From Saccoglossus kowalevskii (lineage: Eukaryota > Hemichordata > Enteropneusta > Harrimaniidae): a DNA stretch of 41,855 nucleotides. The DNA is taken from positions 3,784-45,638 of the forward strand of contig NW_003150782.1 in assembly GCF_000003605.2 (NCBI RefSeq), in the 5' to 3' direction. The position numbers were made by a program, and so were the translations under genes. This document shows, piece by piece, positions 25,130 to 34,914 of this stretch. Within the stretch, counting starts at the first letter, position 1; each line of letters starts with the position of its first letter. The notes below the pieces were generated by a model. It made no database searches, was not told the origin of the DNA, and saw only the letters and a program-made list of their open reading frames with translations.

Positions 25130-26650
25130 AATGATAATCCTAAAAAAACGCTGATCTGGGTATTTTGGAACTTATAATGAGAAGCTATTCATTTCAGAGA
25201 ATTTCAATTAACATTGACAAAATTAAAACAGTTTTTGGCTTGTGGTCTCTGAGGAGGTTATCAGTAATTGTAAAAATTTAGATTTTAAAAACTCTGGGAA
25301 TCTCACAATTTGTGTACGTTTCGACAATTATTTCAACCCCTAAAGCAATTATAACAATTTCATCTGGATGTGACCGAGTTAAAAGAACTTCTTTAATTGC
25401 GAGTATAGAGACCTGAACGTGATGAAAATTGAATCTTTTCTGAAAGCACAAATAATGAAATAAGTTCTACGAGAAACTACTACTAAATATCAAAGGGGAT
25501 AGACATGTATTATTTTGTAATTTTAATGTGGAAAGTTTGGTAGATAATTTACCACCATTTTATGTTGACATTATTAGAGAATGATCACATTTAATGCACT
25601 GTTTCCCAAGTTCTGTGTACGAAATTACAATCAAGCGTTGTGGAACAACCGCTTTATTAAAATTGCAAACAAACCAGTTTATTTTAAATCTCTGGCAAAT
25701 CGAGGCATTATCGCATTATTGGCCTAAATGATCAGAATGGGAGTTTTCATAATTGGAAGTACTGGAATATGAAGGGTATTACACAGATTGAATTCATTCA
25801 AATAACAGGTCTTATAGCAGCTATGCCTAAAATTATTTATTATTATTTTTAATTCAAGACATAGCTGGTTTGAATTTGATCATAATAGTATTTTTTTGGA
25901 ATGAGAGTACATTAATATTAAATCCTTAACAACTAAACAAATTTCCAAGAAGTTATGTAAACAGATCATTGAGCCACCTTCAATAGTGCAAACATTTAGG
26001 AACTCTCATGAAATCTCAGCAGAACATATTCCTGTTATCTTTAAATTGCCATTCATAACTACTATATCAAGTGCTCTGAGAGCATTTCAGTACCAAATTC
26101 TTCACAATAACATTGTCACATACAGTAAATTGTATAAATGGAAATTAGTTACATCATCTTCATGCTCTTTTTGTCATGGTAATGAAGAAACCTTACATCA
26201 CTTGTTTGTAAGTTGCCATTTTGTGTAAGAATTGTGGGAATTGGTACATAAACAGTTTGAAGTAATTGACATATAAGATGTAACTGCAAAAATATCATTT
26301 TTGGAATATACAACTCACCAGAAAACAAAATATTAAACCATACCATAATTTTATTCAAATGGTTTATTTATTTATGTAGAGCAACAAACAAAAGGTTGTC
26401 ATATTATGCGTTTAAGATGTTTATTCTTTCCAATAATAGACAAGTTGAATATGAAATTGCAAAAAAAATAATAAGGTCAACTTACATTTTGAAAAATGGG
26501 CGACAGCTGAAAATTGGTTAACTAATTAGATACTGTATTAGCACACCAGATCTTCTTTTGTTTTTGTTTTTCCTTTTGTAAGTTTGTTTTCTGTGCATGT
26601 AATTTATTCGTATAATAATAAAAGACTATTTAACAATTAAAAATAAATCT
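25130..26650 (+). pseudogene. L1/Tx1-like LINE, 3' part of ORF2 (decayed)
   Basis: Conceptual translation across three frames gives the C-terminal half of a non-LTR retrotransposon polyprotein. In order: INIDKIKTVFGLWSLRRL (about 25205), a region resembling the post-RT FIW/VKRTSLIAS segment (25360-25405), ALWNNRFIKIANKPVYF (about 25635), and IEFIQITGLIAAMPK (about 25790). From about 25916 to 26228 there is an unbroken frame with LRAFQYQILHNN and the zinc-finger-like CSFC...ETLHHLF..C typical of the zf-RVT domain. Decayed ARATNKRLSYYAFK-like residues follow near 26380. The catalytic RT core lies upstream and is missing, so this is a 5'-truncated copy. Several frameshifts and stops (for example TGA near 25594) show it is dead. 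The AT-rich end near 26600-26650 is taken as the element's 3' tail. Confidence 0.85.
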
Positions 26651-27117
26651 CTATCTGTTCTACTCAGTTATTAACATGTTTCATAACATATAGATTATAA
26701 ATCTACGTGTTGGTCTGTATGATTCCCGTTTCATAAATGAAATACTTATTGATTAAAATTTACAATTCCACGTTGTTGCAAGTTATTTTTCGTTATTTAT
26801 CACTGTTAGTACAGCGTTTCTACTACAAAAAGCATGTATATTTGAAAAAAATAACAATTTCCATCCAGGACCCTGTTTTTCAACTAGTCAATTACAAAAT
26901 CACAGAAAATAAGGTCCTCACAATTTCTGCCTTTCTCAAAGTAGTAAAAATTATAGGTCTAGACCGGGATTTGAATATTTATAACCCCCATCCTTTCAGG
27001 TTGACTTGACGTGCAACAATCATGCAATTTTCTTGCCTCCAAAAACCCGAAATGTTTACGTTCCAAAAACACAATAGCAATAATATGCAATGCCTTTGTT
27101 GTTCCACACCAAACAAC
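26651..27117. other. Spacer after the LINE
   Basis: No recognised feature. The frame at 26737-27009 (90 codons) has no known motif. A B-box-like string on the minus strand (26964-26976) was considered and rejected as a tRNA. Confidence 0.5.
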
Positions 27118-27418
27118 AACGTTGCCTATAATAGGTAATACCTCACACGTGAGGTTCAAATGGTGCAAGGCTTTTATGACCGTATGCCCTTACTGACGTC
27201 AACCGAACTTATTGTGTGGGAAGTTGGCACCCACGGTTGACAGGTACTACACCTTACCCAAAGGTGACCTGGAGGTATTTGTGGAAAAGGGTAAACTCAT
27301 TCTCCAACGTCCATAGACCCCACAACCAGATGTAGTTTAAAATCTTACCCAGGACAAATATATACATATTTAAATAAACGTAAACGTTGCCTTTAATAGT
27401 TAATACCTCACACGTGAG
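27118..27418 (+). repeat. Pair of 36-bp direct repeats 265 bp apart
   Basis: AACGTTGCCTATAATAGGTA at 27118 onward and AACGTTGCCTTTAATAGTTA at 27383 onward each continue with ATACCTCACACGTGAG; 34 of 36 positions match. Each copy carries a CACGTG E-box. The 229 bp between them are more GC-rich than the flanks and hold no known gene. The pair could be edges of a small repeat or a local duplication. Confidence 0.7.
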
Positions 27419-27989
27419 TCTGAGTATTGTATTTGAAAATCAAATTGTGCATCTTGTAATATTTATTTTATAGCATTTATAGCTATGATTAATTCCCACC
27501 AAGATTCAAATCAATCAAATCAAATAAAACTTGAGATTAAGTATGTTTAAGTCCCAGTTCGGATGACATTTGCATCCATAAGCTTCCTTCAATTCATGCA
27601 TCCATTTACACCTATATACATACCTGAACCAATGTTCTAATTTGCATATAACGTTGGCCATAACATAATTATGGTGTTATAATAACGATGTCACTGCTGT
27701 GGACAATACTTTTTTTCTAGAGCTAAGACTCTATGTTGTACTTTTATTGGTGGCTTGCAATTTGAATCACCTAATTCAAATGCCTCGCTGCTCATCAAGC
27801 AAACAAAAAACGATTTATGTAATTGTAGTGACACTAAGTTTAAGTTTTTTTGGATCATTTTCTGTAGATGTGTAGTACAGTTGGCTTTACAATTTCTGCT
27901 ATTCGTTGTTCAATTATCAGATGTCAGAATGAACCAATGAACAAAAAACACTGACAACTACTCTAAATGAACAGTTAATCTTAAACATA
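27419..27989. other. AT-rich spacer, no recognised gene
   Basis: Nothing recognisable. Confidence 0.55.
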
Positions 27990-28436
27990 CATTTTTTGTA
28001 ACAAGTCACAAACTTTTTTTAGATCTTCTACACGATGCGATTCCAACATTCGAGTTTCTGTATTTCGACAGATAATCTGCTCTCTCGTCCGTAGCAGTCG
28101 TGCAATAGTCACTGATATCGTCTTCCAATGACAATGTCTGATCATTTGGCTCACTTGTTTGAATGCACGAAACAGTGACCGTGCTGCGTTATGAACTATC
28201 TTTACGAACGAGGCTACTAGCTGCTGACGTAATGAAACAGAATATCGTGCGTACCCGAAAGCCGAAAAATGTATACTTTTAACATGTTTATAAAAAACAT
28301 TTTAGAAAATGATACGGAGATGTTACAACAAATACAGCACGACAGGAAAGAAGTGGGGAGGATTAGAGTATTGCCAACACATGATACATCAATTAAAACG
28401 CTTGACAGTTCGCGTCGACCTCGATTTATGCTTTAA

Positions 28437-28740
28437 TTATACTTTCTTGAATGTTTCTGAACAGAATAGGAAATGAAACACCTGGGGAGCAGCTTGTTGC
28501 TGCCATCCGTTGCCGTGGACATCTGTGGCGTACAATAACAATACGCTAAGAAAGCAATCAGGTAAATAGCGGGTAGTAGGAAGTGCTCGCTTTTTTGACA
28601 TCACTTCCTGACTATGTGCCCCAAGGTTCAAATATCGTTCACTCACTAGCGTGCCAATGTATTGTTGTGCAATGGTCGGTGATTTGTTTTGGAACTACTT
28701 GACTATCTCTTCTTGCTTTTAGTAGTAGTCGCTATGATAC
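28437..28740 (-). pseudogene. Disrupted small frame, copy 1 (weak hAT-like motif)
   Basis: Read on the minus strand, the frame gives NKSPTIAQQYIGTLVSERY, then LNLGAHSQEVMSKKRALP, then an unremarkable C-terminus to 28437. SER followed by a KKR-x-L cluster, preceded by P-x-[IL]-A and a Y-[IL], is reminiscent of the hAT transposase C-terminal dimerisation region. However, the spacing is shorter before SER and longer after it than in typical members. Compared with copy 2, the start ATG has become ATA (near 28736) and one T is missing after 28690, breaking the frame upstream. Both copies share an in-frame TAG. A transposase remnant or a small unknown gene are both possible. Confidence 0.35.
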
Positions 28741-29813
28741 AAGGAACCACCATTAAAATATAGTAACATATTTGTTACATTGTGTAAAAAGAAACCATAT
28801 GGTGAATTCGTCCCCGGAATTCGTCCGTTCGATTCAAATATCATACTAGTATGTGCATTGCAAGATGCCAATTGACACTGTATGTTAGTTAATGTATTCA
28901 TTTTCATTCTAGTTGAACAAAGGAGAGATACTTTCTGTCATTTGGTCATGTTTAAACCCCAACCCCAGAAAACACCGTGTCTGATTTATTGCGTAGACAG
29001 TAGATCATTATCTGAAATTAATAAATTACGCTATAATGCAAACCCCGTAGCTGCTTCGATCTCGCTGAGGACGTACGATCTGATGAACCTGTTTATGCCC
29101 TTTCAAATAATATATCAGCATTTGCAGTATGAGCAAAGTACGTAATAATGATATTGGCAATAACTGAAATTAAAGATGCGATATGGCCGAAAAAATGTAT
29201 TAGTATATATAGTCGTGTAGTGTTTTCCTCTTATCTTTGAACGATGTTAAGTTATATATACTAGGAAGGCTGTAGTTTTATACACGATATTAAGACCTAT
29301 TGTTTAACAATATGATACTCCTAAATCAGATCCTCTTCATTTGTATTCGTGTATATCGTATGAGAATGCATATTCAATGACTTTTACATACCTCGAAGGG
29401 CGACTATTAACACTATTTGTTTAAGTAGAAAGATAACACATCAAAAGGGTTGAATGTGTTTTTTTTATAGATTTTTTGTCGCTCCATCGGCTAACACCTC
29501 GTCCGTTAAACATATTGAAATAATGGAGCATGACATTTTTCTCAAAGCAGTCTGGTGAATACCTTAAATGGACGTTTTCCAGATCACAACCTCGTGAATT
29601 AGATAAACTTTGTTTGTTTATTTGTTTGTTTAAATGTGAAAAAAATATCGTCGTGCATTGACCTCAGTGCACTGCCCGGCTAGCGTCTTCTTACTTGAAT
29701 GCACGTTATACTGATTCATGTTCACCAATCAGAACGCGGCATTCAATAACCTGACGTTTTTGAACTGAAATCACTCATTCTTTCCAGATAAAGTCCTTAC
29801 TGGTATTCAAAAA

Positions 29814-30709
29814 AGTGAGACCGCCATGCTCTAAAATAAGTAGATAGAACAGCAGAAAATAAGACATATCAGCAAAAACCATGACTGAATCAATGAAATA
29901 TAGAATAGTTCTAAGATGGTGTTGTACAAAGACATTTTCCATATGAGTAAAATGAGTATATGTATTAACATTAACATTGTATTGTATTGTTGCGTTTAAT
30001 AATTCAACTTTCTATTATTCTACTAAAATGTCATATCACCTATTTAGGTTTTGGTTTATATCTATGAAACTGTTGTAGGTGTTGTTGAAACTCGCACTAG
30101 AGATTGAAAAAAGGAAGACGCAGAACTGGAATGTTGAATCTCGCATTTTACGTATTCGTTCTACATGTCAAAAAGAAAAACAATCTGTTGTTACTTATCT
30201 AATACATACAAATGGATAATTTTTGTATATATATAGTAATGTATTTCAAGGCACCTAGTCAATAATATGTGTATATATTTGTATATATTGTGACATAAAT
30301 TGTAAGTTAAAAGTACAGAGCCCTGGCTGTGTGAATGAAAAGCGCACATGTTTGGATACTTTGCAACAACCCATTTCACATGTTTATTTTTAAGACTGCT
30401 GATACAGTCACTGGATTGTGTTGTCAGCAGAAGTTGAGATACATACATCCTGTCCCTCCCTGTGGCATAATGGTATGTCTCAGACAGTGACATGGTGATT
30501 GTGAAATACCTTGGAATGTGCTGAGCCCAGTGTTGTTGGCAATGAAAATAGATATGACATCATTGACCCGAGTCTCCTACTTTAAATTGGTAGAGCTTGG
30601 ATTAAGAATGGTTTATTTCACTACCAAAATTGGCATCCTCTGTACACTGATTTGTCGGCTATTTCGAGATAACCAATCATTTCGTTATATACATTTTATT
30701 ATTTGCATG
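29814..30709. other. Sequence unique to copy 1, left of the gap
   Basis: No recognised gene. From about 30290 onward base composition becomes more balanced, and a 100-codon minus-strand frame lies at 30191-30493 with no motif I know. This block is absent from copy 2, so it is an insertion in copy 1 or a deletion in copy 2. Confidence 0.5.
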
Positions 30710-31095
30710 NNNNNNNNNNNNNNNNNNNNNNNNNNNNNNNNNNNNNNNNNNNNNNNNNNNNNNNNNNNNNNNNNNNNNNNNNNNNNNNNNNNNNNNNNNN
30801 NNNNNNNNNNNNNNNNNNNNNNNNNNNNNNNNNNNNNNNNNNNNNNNNNNNNNNNNNNNNNNNNNNNNNNNNNNNNNNNNNNNNNNNNNNNNNNNNNNNN
30901 NNNNNNNNNNNNNNNNNNNNNNNNNNNNNNNNNNNNNNNNNNNNNNNNNNNNNNNNNNNNNNNNNNNNNNNNNNNNNNNNNNNNNNNNNNNNNNNNNNNN
31001 NNNNNNNNNNNNNNNNNNNNNNNNNNNNNNNNNNNNNNNNNNNNNNNNNNNNNNNNNNNNNNNNNNNNNNNNNNNNNNNNNNNNNNNNNNNNNNN
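30710..31095. other. Assembly gap (386 Ns)
   Basis: A run of 386 unknown bases. Open frames reported across it are artefacts. The true size of the missing sequence may differ. Confidence 0.99.
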
Positions 31096-31241
31096 TCAAG
31101 AGCACGAGTTTAAATTGTAGTGCAGCTGCTTTGCCAGTGTGCCAGATACGAAGGAACGCAACATTGCACATTGCTGTCCAATGGAGAATGGAGTGTTCCC
31201 TGCAGCATCGATCAAGTCTCTAATTTATTTTATTTTACAGT

Positions 31242-31422
31242 GTATCCCCCTCCTTGCTGGTTCCAGTGACCAGCATCCCTGTTATTTGTTTATTAAAGTA
31301 CAGGAAACCGTATATATTGTGTTGTGTTGATTTGTTATAATCGTTACTGGTATATTTCTTTCTCTGCACAGTCTCAGTTGTGGTGATATACATTCACCAA
31401 ACGATCCCCACCCCGTGACAGC
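31242..31422 (+). mobile_element. Possible LTR fragment (Gypsy-like edge)
   Basis: The segment begins TGTATCCCCCTCCTTGCTGG and ends CCCCACCCCGTGACA, giving TG...CA-type termini. ATTAAA, a possible polyadenylation signal, sits inside near 31290. The following GCGGACGAGCTGAGAGGGAG resembles leader sequence I associate with invertebrate Gypsy elements, though no clear tRNA primer site is seen. No gag or pol frame is present. The nearby assembly gap fits a repeat that was hard to assemble. This is weak: no partner LTR exists in the window. Confidence 0.3.
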
Positions 31423-31861
31423 GGACGAGCTGAGAGGGAGGAGACTTATTAGATAAGCACGCTACCAAAGACAAAGACTATTAGACCGGTATTAAAGACA
31501 AACTCCCCGATCCTGAATACGGTGTAGCCCCATAAAGGCCCCCCGCATTTAACGTCACAATATGTATGTATAAATTTATAATTGTACTTTGCTTTGTAAT
31601 AAATTTGATTTCAGATTCTATGTGTATGTAAATTGTATACAATTAGTTTCTTCTGCTCTTTTAGGAAATGTTGTACACTAGATAAAGCAAATATCAATTA
31701 ATTGATTTATATGAATTGTTTTTTCTTGTAAATAGAGGTGCTGTGAACATTTAACGAATATGTATACTTATTGTATATAGACTAGTATTATTTTAAAGAA
31801 ATACTTGAAAGATTGTGTCTTGTATATAAAATAATCGATTCCAGTAGAATAATGCAACAAA
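31423..31861. other. Rest of the copy-1-specific block
   Basis: A GC-richer stretch to about 31550, then AT-rich sequence. No gene recognised. Confidence 0.5.
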
Positions 31862-32125
31862 TTGCTTTTTGTCGATAGATTACGATTACATCTTTATCAT
31901 AATTAATCCAGAAACAAAACTTTTGTCGTTGAATGTCTGTGATTAATTTCATATCCACTAGGCAACACAAACATGTCATGTGATTTTGACAAACATACCA
32001 ATGATCGTAAAGGTTGTCAGTTTCTGATTTGGTTTTATTCCAACTATTATATCAATACTTGTCTTTCTTTCTAACCAACTACTAGGTTATTACTTAGATT
32101 TTCTATGGCGGGTGACACATGTGAA

Positions 32126-32484
32126 GTATGTTTTTGTTTTACTCATATAAGGTTTAAAGAGCTGGTAAAGGATAATTTAACATATTTTATTTTTCTGGTG
32201 TTCTAATTGCCAATTGCCCCTCCTTCTTGAGTTTGGGTAATTACCATGAACAAACTCAATAATATTGTGACCATTATGATATTCATGTATTAGAGGTCAC
32301 ATAATCTGATCTCCAAAGGGTTTGGATAGCCAATAGATGTTGCTGATTCCAGTAAATGGCGTGCATGTTGCTTTTGCATTGAGCAAATGGATTATTCATA
32401 TTACCACGAGTGCCCCTAATTTCGTATTACTTATTTTTTTTTTCATGATCATAGTACCTCAACATCAGGATCGCAATGATATTG
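32126..32484. other. Spacer between copy 1 and the LINE
   Basis: I see no similarity to the sequence following copy 2 or preceding copy 1, and no gene. Confidence 0.5.
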
Positions 32485-33800
32485 TAATTATTTTATTATT
32501 ATTAATGCCTATCGTCTCTCCTGGGACATAGGCCACCAACAAGATTTCTCCAACCAGGCTGGTCCTGTGCCAGACGCTCCACTTCCCTCCAGGTATAGCC
32601 CAACCTCCGGACATCAGCCTCTAGGTCCCGTCGCAAGGTATTTCTTGGACGGCCCCGTGTGGGTTCTAGCTGAGTGCCGACCTTGTGATGTTTTGGGTTG
32701 GTTTTCGAAGGGTGTATCCTAGCCATCGCAAGCGTCTCTGTAGTATTTCCTGTTCCATGGGCTGCTGACTTGTTCTTTCCCATAACACCTAGTTTGTGAT
32801 CACATCTGAATACCATATTCTTAATATTCTACGTAAGCAAAAGTTTATAAATGTCTTGATTCTTCTGGTGATGATTTTGGTGGTTCTCCATGTTTCCGCC
32901 CCATACAGAAGTACCGGTTTAATGATTGTGTTGAAGACCCTAAACTTTGTTCTGAGAGATATGGTTGATGAATGCCAAATGTTCTTTAGCTGGTTGAAGG
33001 CTGCCCTCGCTTTGCCAATTCTGACGTACATCGGTGTCTGTCCCTCCTGATTTATCTACGTTACTCCTCAAGTAGGTGGTTTGTGTTAGTTGCATTTATT
33101 CTAAGTACGTTTGTCTTTGTTGAGTGTATGTTAAGGCCAATTCTTGTAGAGTTGTAGCTGACTGTGTCTGTCTTGTCTTGTCTTGCATCTACTGTTGTGT
33201 ATGGGAGAGCAGAGCGAGGTCGTCCGCAAAATCCAGGTCATCCAGTTGTCCCCAGAGAGACCACTGGATACCATTTCTCCTGCCCTTGGTTGATGTTCTC
33301 ATCATCCAGGCAATAGTAAGAAGAAACAGGAAAGGTGACAGCAAATAGCCCTGTCTGACACCAGTCCTAACCTGAAAGACATCAGTCAGCTGTCCTCCAT
33401 GGACAACACGGCAGGTCATACCATGGTATCAGTTTTTGATAATATTTGTCATATTATCTGGTATGCCATAGTGCCTCATGAGACTCCAAAAGGTGGGCCT
33501 ATAAATGCTATCTACGGCCTTCATGTAGTCTACAAAATTGATGTACAACGAGGAGTTCCACTCGAGTGATTGTTTTATAATGATGCGTAAAGTTATTATC
33601 TGGTCTATGCAGCTTCTTCCCGTCCTAAAACCAGCCTGCTCGTCACGTAGGAGTGCATCCACCGCGTCCTTCATTCTATTGAGGAGAATGCGGTTACAAA
33701 CTTTTCCCGGTATTGAGAGCAGTGTGATCTCCCTGTAGTTACCACTTTGACTAAGGTTATTTCCATGTGAGTAGGGTCCATGCCAATTTCAGTGGCACAC
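32485..33800 (-). pseudogene. Non-LTR retrotransposon reverse transcriptase (RTE/BovB-like), 5'-truncated
   Basis: Read on the minus strand, the RT starts near 33765 with NYREITLLSIPGKVCNRILL. It continues through LRDEQAGFRTGRSCIDQI (near 33640), NFVDYMKAVDS, VRQGYLLSPFLFLL (near 33360) and the catalytic LDFADDLALLSH (near 33215). The thumb and C-terminal part follow: RIGKARAAF, LLYGAETWRTTK (near 32900), then GRPRNTLRRDLEADVRRLGY and LVGGLCPRR just before the stop at 32502. A short TAA/AT-rich tail follows (32485-32503), as in RTE-type elements. Damage: a TGA at 33429-33431, a stop at 33189-33191, a frameshift near 33150, loss of sequence around 33030-33070, a stop after 32789 and another frameshift near 32660. 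The FADD core survives but the copy cannot be active. The upstream endonuclease is absent. AATTATT occurs at both edges (32486-32492 and 33801-33807) and is a possible target duplication. The clade is assigned from general resemblance only. Confidence 0.92.
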
Positions 33801-34198
33801 AATTATTCTTTTTTTTTCTCTTATGCATCTATATGTTGTTTTTTTGTAATAAATCACAAACTTTTTTTTTAGATCTTCTACGCCATGCGATTCCAACGTG
33901 CGAGTTTCTGTATTTCGACAGATAATCTGCTCTCTCGTCCGTAGCAGTCGTGCAATAGTCACTAAAATCGTCTTACAATGACAATGTCTGATCATTTGGC
34001 TCATTTGTTTGAATGCACGAAACAGAGACCATGATGCGTTATGAACTATATTTACGAACGAGGCTACTAGCTGCTGACGTAATCAAACAGAATATCGTGC
34101 GCACATGAAAGCCACAAAAAAGTCTATTTTAAACATTTTAAAAGATGATACGGAGATGTTACAGCCAATACAACACAACAGGAAATAAGTGGGGAGGA

Positions 34199-34567
34199 TT
34201 AGAGTATTGCCAACACATGATACTTCAATCGAAACGCTTGACTGTTCGCGTCGACCTCAATTTTCAATTGTACTTTATTAAATGTTTCTGAACAGAATAG
34301 GAAATGAAACACCTTGGGAGCAGCTTGTTGCTGCCATCCGTTGCTGTGAACCGTATGTGACGTACAACAAAAGACGCTAAGAAAGCAATCAGGTAAATAG
34401 CGGGTAGTAGGAAGTGCTCGCTTTTTTGACATCACTTCCTGACTATGTGCCCCAAGGTTCAAATATCGTTCACTCACTAGCGTGCCAATGTATTGTTGTG
34501 CAATGGTCGGTGATTTGTTTTTGGAACTACTTGACTATCTCTTCCTGCTTTTAGTAGTAGTCGCCAT
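34199..34567 (-). pseudogene. Disrupted small frame, copy 2 (weak hAT-like motif)
   Basis: A minus-strand frame runs from ATG at 34567-34565 (context ATCATGG) to a stop at 34199, about 123 codons, with a single in-frame TAG at 34537-34535. After the TAG it encodes SSSKNKSPTIAQQYIGTL, then VSERYLNLGAHSQEVMSKKR, then a C-terminal half that differs more between the two copies. The part up to CFLSV is identical in both copies; beyond it the match is patchy, which may mark the end of real coding sequence or a splice boundary. Function is unknown; the hAT dimerisation resemblance is suggestive only. Confidence 0.35.
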
Positions 34568-34709
34568 GATACAAGGAACCACCATTAACATATAGTAACA
34601 TATTTGTTACATTGTGTAAAGAGAAACCATATGGTTAATTCGTCCGTTCGATTCAAATATCATATGTGCATTGCAAGATGCCAATTGACACTGTGTGTTA
34701 GTTAATGTA

Positions 34710-34914
34710 AAGGGGGTAATTATTCATTGTGTTTTAATTTAGCTTATTTCGCTGACTGGAAAAATGCGCTAAATTAAAACACAGTGAATATGTAAAATTT
34801 AGCATAGAACACATTATCTAAATGACGAAACCGTGAATTTAAAACCCACTGAATATGCCTGAAATGGTAAATCAGTGAAATTTAAACCCAGTGAAAATTA
34901 GTCATTTTACAGTA
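34710..34914. mobile_element. Foldback insertion with empty site in copy 1
   Basis: Copy 1 reads GTTAATGTATTCA without interruption (28888-28900). Copy 2 has GTTAATGTA, about 205 bp, then GTATTCA. A GTA or TA repeat at the junctions would be the target duplication. The insert opens with a strong hairpin: 34722-34743 and 34768-34789 are inverted complements at 21 of 22 positions. It then holds degenerate copies of CAGTGAATTTAAAACCCAC-like sequence in alternating orientation, and its two ends are themselves loosely inverted. There is no coding capacity. This fits a MITE or foldback element that arrived after the copies separated. Confidence 0.7.

Larger units (their letters stand above)
27990..32125 (+). 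repeat. Long direct repeat, copy 1 (27990-29813 plus 31862-32125)
   Basis: Aligns colinearly with 33839-37168. The strongest blocks are 27990-28896 with 33839-34709, 28897-29030 with 34915-35053, 29195-29345 with about 35668-35812, 29480-29600 with 36100-36195 and 36661-36695, 29655-29813 with 36765-36925, and 31862-32125 with 36945-37168. Copy 1 carries about 2 kb (29814-31861, including the assembly gap) that copy 2 lacks, and a small tandem duplication GAATTCGTCC at 28803-28825. Either a segmental duplication or two insertions of one long transposable element would explain this. The ends near 27990 and 32125 are where I can no longer see similarity. Confidence 0.85.

Noticed and set aside
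26149-26358. Minus-strand 69-codon frame.
   Set aside because: Antisense to the zf-RVT part of the plus-strand LINE.
26964-26976. Minus-strand TTCAAATCCCGG resembling a tRNA T-arm or B box.
   Set aside because: No A box or foldable acceptor and anticodon arms at proper distance; the pairing base G before TTC is missing.
30518-31171. Open frames of 136-200 codons across the N run.
   Set aside because: They consist almost wholly of unknown bases; artefacts of the gap.
32796-33738. Plus-strand open frames at 32796-33050, 33124-33348 and 33538-33738.
   Set aside because: They are antisense shadows of the minus-strand LINE reverse transcriptase.
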